This document shows positions 35,401-37,425 of a DNA stretch of 37,425 nucleotides, piece after piece. Numbering within the stretch: position 1 is the first letter of the stretch; every line of letters begins with the position of its first letter. Position numbers and translations under genes: made by a program. Below the pieces are notes generated by a model. The model worked only from the letters and a program-made list of their open reading frames with translations, was not told where the DNA came from and made no database searches. Source of the DNA: an uncultured Clostridia bacterium (GTDB lineage: Bacteria > Bacillota > Clostridia > Christensenellales > Borkfalkiaceae); contig CANRHI010000007.1 in NCBI GenBank assembly GCA_947630365.1, positions 1 to 37,425 on the forward strand, written 5' to 3'.

Positions 35401-36363
35401 GCAGGTCGGCAGGGTACCTACTTCCTGTTGGACGACGTGGAGAACGGCATCGAAATCTATCTCGAAGCGAGCGGCGACAAGCCCGCAGAGTATTGGACGG
35501 TCGTCGTCGACAAGTCCGGTCAGAGCTATACCGCTACCATGCCCATGGTGCAGTTGACGCTTGTCCTTCGTGACGAAGCGGGCGCCGAGACGTTGGCGAC
35601 GGTGCAAAAGTCTGTCAACAAGTACATTCCCTTTGCACTCTCCGCGACGCATGAAGAGCTTGTAAGTGCGGGTTGGTACACCGACGAGACTTTGCAAGAG
35701 GCCGTCACACTCGACGAGAACGGGCTCTATAAGCCGACAGAGGAGGCCACGCTTTACGCAAAGATGGTCGGAAAGGTGACGCTCACCATCGTCTATGGCA
35801 CCGAGCACGGCAACCTTGGCACTTTAACGGTCGATCTCCCGAAGAATAGTACGCCCGACCTTACGAAGTATGTTCCCGAACCTCAGGGCACCTATGTGTT
35901 CGGCGGCTGGTACGAGGACGAGGCTTGCGAGGAGACCCCTTACGAGGTCGGACCCCTCACCGCGAGCAAGACCATCTACTGCAAGTGGATCGAACAACAG
36001 TACGAGGTTGAGCTTGATCCCGCATCCGGTAATTGGACGGAGGATAATGGTGTCTATACGATAGGCCATATCAGCTCCACCAATGTGGCGGCGATTAAGA
36101 TTACTTTCAGTGCTAAAGGGACGTTCAGCTTTGACTGGGAAGGTGTATTGGGTGGTGACAGTTATATTGTCTATGCCAAGAATCCTTCTTCTACGAGTAT
36201 GCTGTGGAGTAGCGGATCTTTGGGCAAGGCTTCTGGTACGGTGTCCAAAACGACGCAGAATGTAAGTGTAGAGAGTGGAGACATTGTCTATATTTTGGTG
36301 TATGAATTCTACAGTTCAGTTACATCTGCGCAGGTCTCCAACTTCTCGTTCGTTGCAGGTTGA
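29473..36363 (+). CDS. Giant repeat lipoprotein with four-copy super-repeat and InlB-type repeats
   Basis: This is a 2296-aa exported lipoprotein. The frame is open from 29425, but ATG 29473 follows AAGGAG and gives a good signal peptide with lipobox FAAC (Cys24). Residues of about 52-385 are four or so units starting HxYGxW, with PT, a Gly, a Cys-containing motif (CTGC in unit 2) and a HTAAGKNVY-like block; two of these are nearly identical at DNA level. Residues of about 386-2175 form four super-repeats starting near 386, 882, 1335 and 1753. Each has an opening beta module (YYGG, EYYG, GEYK, GSWVG), a TDxxG-type segment, a GTYT...LDGxGxA...GTY module, then two InlB/Listeria-Bacteroides-like units ending LYAKW or similar. 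The last 120 residues are unique and end without an anchor. Such proteins usually act in adhesion or ligand capture; the ligand is unknown. Confidence 0.85.
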   Translation: MKKRIALLAVACMMFASMGIFAACGEDETPSVGGGDNPSQIQPGTDDPTPSHTHVYGAWEIVTKPTSQQGGKAKRTCNENDDTQELDLPALTNETFWTKDTTASQAPTHTAAGKNVYKNAEHNLTVEEDVAADADAHDYTGVEWTVKTKPTQTQEGSAERKCTGCDHVDTLTLPNLATASFWTLDEEASEPATHTAAGKNVYKNAEHNITVEEDVAANADAHTYGEWSWKNDVEPTLEEGATATRSCTTQGCSNPTQEVEVPALSDTEVWAKETTKPASHTEKGEDTYTSEYGEVLVETDKIGGHQWGAWSWVEGNEPTADKAGKAEHSCEIVGCGVTEQVDVAALSSTDEWNSAVTPATYNEAGKTVYTHKTYEGLTIEVPISKRVAPYDGKTYYGGIAVDLFDSDSFKTGVPSVTDSWVNQVELDANGVGIGKGAPFTTNSQFHFTMKDEVTGELEIIEIPGTKVETDDGNDDDYGDEEENWGSSGDEVYEYETATPKTRKGYVDFTSGLIIMPQAEGSDLTYFHIVSPYGAHHNNSGDITVKLSVWGTGKLDYSVAITYTYKVEQETKSVNIYLHNDEVVFGVAFTDIEGETVAAENCYNADQLYVTKGAETLASVGYKAEGEGGSMVVLDGLEGTYTETEETFGTLVLDGKGGATLTKEEGDPMQGTYTKVSNGVVGVTYSGADGKMHYVQAELTAGEAHSGTYVGSTANVTVTYNANVEVNTDDGVTAPAEAQNEKLAPMDLAEMQDTDNFFFKGWTTDPAGEEPVELGEDGKYYPADDVTLYAKWAKAIHVSVQMEYEASDDGEEATSHKVPDGDSIADFLNGLIENKFNAENGHSFNGWRAHPTSGEDRQLGESDLAQMFFNSNYEGMTFIAQWKYTPYVGEYYGANLDGTSGPDNVSSSTSSYYLKFAEDGKMSGKFSGTVEGYSDGIITVTSGNSTYYFFFDETTGLLATGAYSSATSQYITHDMALYSRTQKKFEHRAINVPNPSNPGTSQGVYARFVEAEVTVQNDGADPTTKTIIVLLYNTKIYSNITVTDAFGTAITNVADIANSKTVIVKDNSTGAPTQILAKGSVGNNLSSGNTADLDALYGTYTWADHETLKLDGAGTAQLVQGDTVKAGTYKAVQGSDNKIDLYIIDGDEEVYYEVTLVKGNENTYTSEKIMVSVDFNYGPVENPTGKLTEASFNKNIELELPALTDPTGEYLFRGWFKDASFEQECDNETLEDVKHWSFTPTENGTKLYAKWIKKVTITVHYNDNNTTQDKVIDTLGDGETLELPRPAYEGHKFGGWFTDDATFAKAWGTVGDDHVTSGVLSAETATTLDLYAKWEGAPAYSGEYKLYYLDGSKANGGVDTADTYSKNIVIDAEGYAPSVSGTVYPFSGNNMQVQSYEAESGEMVFQRDGYSTTFNAFFDSTKKIIAFINYSDEVVLMVPADAGEITVKSSYWGEDGGTRAITITIAEEEYGVFMMANAVTLDVTFTDMSGAPVKAEEAYTATSFYVKKGEEVIARFGSNGETMVELDGNEGTYTLSGNTVDELPGTLTLNGVSTATFGENKVGSYEIVSDTVVGIYLDGKYYEATLDKSSAKTFNITKPELQITFQSAQGLAYGDSETLTDGNYNKNIEAKIPALKNTATHVFRGWFTTEDFQESTMLTFDEDGYYLFTPTGNEAITLYAKWLEKVTVKVHYQKDGVEDVTLELGKGEEARPMEPGFTDGQAFKEWRLGSPDGSVWASGTEVEENIEIYCVWQDAHKLYGSWVGAEIYGQADKGGSMSGGTSAKNASVTVQGTISGSCANGTITDWDDENGTFKVGTYYGAYDKKNGIIIVDYYANTPVGYDYYIFIKSSVTSSFLMTQSKGCYWNGSVKGSTKLAEMTLADGSTMNIFIYEGRVWGKVTFEGTPIEGFSDELTAGNVWQKAQTLVVKDSDGKVIASFVRGANGLEYSDGFGGTYTGTKGEEEQQDLILDGKGGASWAGRQGTYFLLDDVENGIEIYLEASGDKPAEYWTVVVDKSGQSYTATMPMVQLTLVLRDEAGAETLATVQKSVNKYIPFALSATHEELVSAGWYTDETLQEAVTLDENGLYKPTEEATLYAKMVGKVTLTIVYGTEHGNLGTLTVDLPKNSTPDLTKYVPEPQGTYVFGGWYEDEACEETPYEVGPLTASKTIYCKWIEQQYEVELDPASGNWTEDNGVYTIGHISSTNVAAIKITFSAKGTFSFDWEGVLGGDSYIVYAKNPSSTSMLWSSGSLGKASGTVSKTTQNVSVESGDIVYILVYEFYSSVTSAQVSNFSFVAG
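29797..29881 (+). repeat. 85-bp direct repeat inside the giant lipoprotein gene, copy 1
   Basis: The DNA encoding HTAAGKNVYKNAEHN and following residues recurs at 30052-30136, 255 bp (85 codons) downstream. Only about four base differences were counted, while flanking parts of the same protein repeat have diverged. This points to recent duplication or gene conversion. Confidence 0.85.
30052..30136 (+). repeat. 85-bp direct repeat inside the giant lipoprotein gene, copy 2
   Basis: This is the second copy of the sequence at 29797-29881. It differs at a Leu/Ile codon, an Asp/Asn codon and at least two silent Asp codons. Confidence 0.85.
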
Positions 36364-36418
36364 TTTGACCCATTGCCGATGAGGCAAATGCCCGAATAGG
36401 GCAAAACAAAAAACAAAG

Positions 36419-36450
36419 TACCCTCGGGCAGAAACGCCCGAGGGTATTTT
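36419..36450 (+). terminator. Rho-independent terminator ending the lipoprotein/Opp run
   Basis: TACCCTCGGGC (36419-36429) and GCCCGAGGGTA (36436-36446) form a perfect 11-bp stem with loop AGAAAC, followed by TTTT. The upstream side is A-rich (AAAACAAAAAACAAA), so it could also stop transcription on the minus strand. Confidence 0.9.
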
Positions 36451-36471
36451 CTCGTAAACCGCCACACCACA

Positions 36472-36550
36472 TGCCCTCCCCTTATACTTGAGGGGGGGAG
36501 GCTCTGTGTCGCCCTTCTGTGCCCTCCCCCTTATACTTGAGGGGGAGGGG
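36472..36550. repeat. Two copies of a C/G-rich palindromic element
   Basis: The core TGCCCTCCCC(C)TTATACTTGAGGGGG occurs at 36472-36499 and again at 36520-36550. Each copy is an inverted repeat (CCCTCCCC against GGGGAGGG) with TTATACTT near its centre. They appear to be extragenic palindromes. Confidence 0.75.
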
Positions 36551-36576
36551 TAGGGGCGGGGGTGCCTTTCAATTGT

Positions 36577-36654
36577 CATGCCGAGCTGTGTCGAGGCATC
36601 TCTACATTATTATGAGATTTCTCGACTTCGCTCACGCTCCGCTCGAAATGACAC
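36577..36654. repeat. Inverted-repeat element containing 41-bp dispersed repeat, copy B
   Basis: The left arm begins GTCATGCCGAGCTGTGTCGA (36577 on). The right arm is 36614-36654, GAGATTTCTCGACTTCGCTC onward, whose reverse complement matches 509-549 with one mismatch. The two arms are imperfect inverted repeats of each other, giving a MITE/REP-like hairpin element of about 78 bp. No transposase is nearby. Confidence 0.75.
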
Positions 36655-36663
36655 CGCCCTTAA

Positions 36664-36690
36664 ATCCCCTTCCCCTTTGGGGAGGGGGAT
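36664..36690. repeat. G/C-rich palindrome
   Basis: ATCCCCTTCCCC (36664-36675) is followed by TTT and GGGGAGGGGGAT (36679-36690), a near-perfect inverted repeat. A tail ATGCAGGGGGAGGGG follows, and a similar tail (AAGCAGGGGGAGG) follows the tandem repeat near 37250. Confidence 0.7.
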
Positions 36691-36814
36691 GCAGGGGGAG
36701 GGGTGTGTTGGCTGGACCGCAGGGGGAGGGGCAAACAGTGCGCGCGATCGCATACAATGGGGTGACGGAGGCGGCATCACCGTCTTTGTACATTTCAAAA
36801 GAGGCGATCTCAAC

Positions 36815-37051
36815 ATGTGCAATAACAATTCGTGCGGATGTTCGCTCATGAGCGGCATTCAAAACCTCTTCAACACGTCCTCGTGGAACACCTGCGGGTG
36901 TAACAACGGCTGCGGCTGTGGGAACAACAACGGCTGCGGATGCGGCAATAACAACGGTTGCGGCAACAACAACGGCTGCGGATGCAACAGCGGCTACGAC
37001 CCCTACTACGCGGCGCAATACGGCCTTTGCGGCTGCAACGGGAATTTGTAA
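36815..37051 (+). CDS. Small Cys/Gly/Asn-rich repeat protein
   Basis: This is a 78-aa protein beginning MCNNNSCGCSLMSG. The frame is open much further upstream, but that part crosses repeat DNA; ATG 36815, with AGAGG about 12 bp before it, starts the compositionally distinct product. The centre is a GCGCGNNN-type repeat (CGCNNGCGCGNNNGCGCG), and the end reads YDPYYAAQYGLCGCNGNL. It has 16 or so cysteines, mostly as CxC, no signal peptide and no membrane helix. CxC-dense small proteins of Firmicutes include spore coat or crust proteins, metallothionein-like metal binders and precursor peptides. None can be chosen from sequence, and no maturation enzyme lies in the window. It sits within a repeat-rich region with its own downstream terminator. 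Confidence 0.7.
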   Translation: MCNNNSCGCSLMSGIQNLFNTSSWNTCGCNNGCGCGNNNGCGCGNNNGCGNNNGCGCNSGYDPYYAAQYGLCGCNGNL

Positions 37052-37070
37052 CCCGCCCTCCCCCTGCCTC

Positions 37071-37103
37071 CCCCTCCCCGCACTTGCGGGGAAGGGGATT
37101 TTT
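37071..37103 (+). terminator. Rho-independent terminator after the Cys/Gly/Asn protein gene
   Basis: CCCCTCCCCGC (37071-37081) pairs with GCGGGGAAGGGG (37086-37097), with one bulge and loop ACTT, followed by five T's (37099-37103). It lies 20 bp after the stop. Confidence 0.75.
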
Positions 37104-37118
37104 GTTGTGTGCTCCGCA

Positions 37119-37149
37119 CCCCGCACTTGCGGGGAAGGGGATTATTTTT
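37119..37149 (+). repeat. Second copy of the terminator-like unit
   Basis: A 25-bp identical copy of 37076-37100 (CCCCGCACTTGCGGGG with AAGGGGATT), followed by ATTTTT. It may act as a back-up terminator or be part of the dispersed palindrome family. Confidence 0.7.
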
Positions 37150-37156
37150 AGAGAAT

Positions 37157-37249
37157 CCCCTTCCTTTTTAAGGAGCGAGACCCTCAAACATATCCCCTTC
37201 CTTTTTAAGGAGCGAGACCCTCAAACATATCCCCTTCCTTTTTAAGGAG
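37157..37249. repeat. 37-bp tandem repeat, two and a half copies
   Basis: CCCCTTCCTTTTTAAGGAGC starts identical 37-bp units at 37157 and 37194. A third, partial unit begins at 37231 and diverges after AAGGAG. Each unit has a CTTCCTTTTTAAGGAG inverted repeat. The copies abut directly with no spacers. Confidence 0.85.
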
Positions 37250-37294
37250 GGGGAAGCAGGGGGAGGTTCTCCTCATTCCGCCCCGCGCTCCACG

Positions 37295-37386
37295 CGTTAT
37301 TCTGAGCGAAGCGAAGAATCCCGAGGATGAAAATTCGGACTTCGTACCTCGGGATGTTTCGGTCGCTATGCTCCCTCAACATGACG
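37295..37386. repeat. Large imperfect palindromic element
   Basis: The left arm (37295-37326, TTATTCTGAGCGAAGCGAAG then AATCCCGAGG) and right arm (37347-37386, CCTCGGGATGTTTCGG onward) are imperfect inverted repeats around a spacer of about 20 bp. Such elements recur in many bacterial intergenic regions as non-autonomous, MITE/REP-like repeats. Confidence 0.65.
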
Positions 37387-37425
37387 CGATAGCATAGGGG
37401 CGCCAAGAAAGCCCGCCCTGCGCTC

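Larger units (their letters stand above)
36364..36814. other. Repeat-rich spacer after the giant lipoprotein gene
   Basis: No gene is credible here. It contains two mini-hairpins (TTGCC/GGCAA and TGCCC/GGGCA, about 36373-36402), the terminator at 36419-36450, two related C/G-rich palindromes (36472-36550), an inverted-repeat element with copy B of the 41-bp repeat (36577-36654), and another palindrome (36664-36690). A TACAAT box at 36753-36758 has no good -35 partner. Confidence 0.65.
37052..37425. other. Repeat-rich right end of the window
   Basis: No gene is credible. It holds two copies of a 25-bp terminator-like unit (37076-37100 and 37119-37143), a 37-bp tandem repeat (37157-37249) and a large imperfect palindrome (37295-37386). 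Confidence 0.65.

Noticed and set aside
36578-36814. Longer N-terminus for the Cys/Gly/Asn-rich protein
   Set aside because: It would translate the 41-bp repeat and a G-rich palindrome, and the composition changes abruptly at Met 36815.
37157-37249. Possible CRISPR array
   Set aside because: The 37-bp units abut with no unique spacers, and no cas genes are present.

Overview
The window looks like part of the chromosome of a moderately high-GC, monoderm (Gram-positive type) Firmicute, probably an uncultured gut Clostridia/Christensenellales-like bacterium. The taxon is inference. The grounds are strong AAGGAG-type ribosome binding sites, many lipobox-bearing exported proteins, an Opp-type oligopeptide importer, BspA-like leucine-rich repeats, InlB/Listeria-Bacteroides repeats, and no outer-membrane genes. 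No tRNA, rRNA, CRISPR array, transposase or integrase was recognised. Every convincing gene is on the + strand.

Layout. 1-420 is the 3' end of a collagen-like (Gly-X-Y) gene. After a short spacer with a dispersed repeat, a terminator-like hairpin and a promoter, 743-3400 encodes a P-type calcium ATPase closed by a clear Rho-independent terminator. A near-consensus sigma-A promoter (TTGACT, 17 bp, TATAAT, 3599-3627) then opens a co-directional run that continues to 36363. Its order is: an InlB-repeat lipoprotein (3703), a very large OppA-like binding lipoprotein (4973), permeases OppB and OppC, ATPases OppD and OppF (the latter with a helical-repeat tail), a small membrane protein overlapping oppF, and, only 20 bp further on, a 2530-residue surface subtilase with a BspA-like repeat region. 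Four more large lipoproteins follow (776, 831, 1295 and 2296 aa), carrying Ig-like, InlB-type and Cys-containing repeats. The run ends at a strong terminator (36419-36450). The right end (36.45-37.4 kb) is full of G-rich palindromes, dispersed repeats and a 37-bp tandem repeat, with one 78-aa Cys/Gly/Asn-rich miniprotein gene inside.

How the genes may work together (inference). The layout suggests an outside-in protein-feeding module. A membrane-tethered protease cuts extracellular protein, repeat-rich lipoproteins may bind host, diet or cell-surface material, and the Opp transporter imports the peptides. The tight spacing from oppB to the protease supports co-expression of that part. Co-transcription across the 129-bp hairpin-rich gap at 20454-20582 and the 98-bp gap before 29473 is less certain. 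The main unusual features are the OppF tail, the oppositely charged N-terminal extensions of OppC and OppD, the enlarged OppA, the doubly anchored protease, and a four-copy super-repeat of about 420-500 residues in the last lipoprotein.
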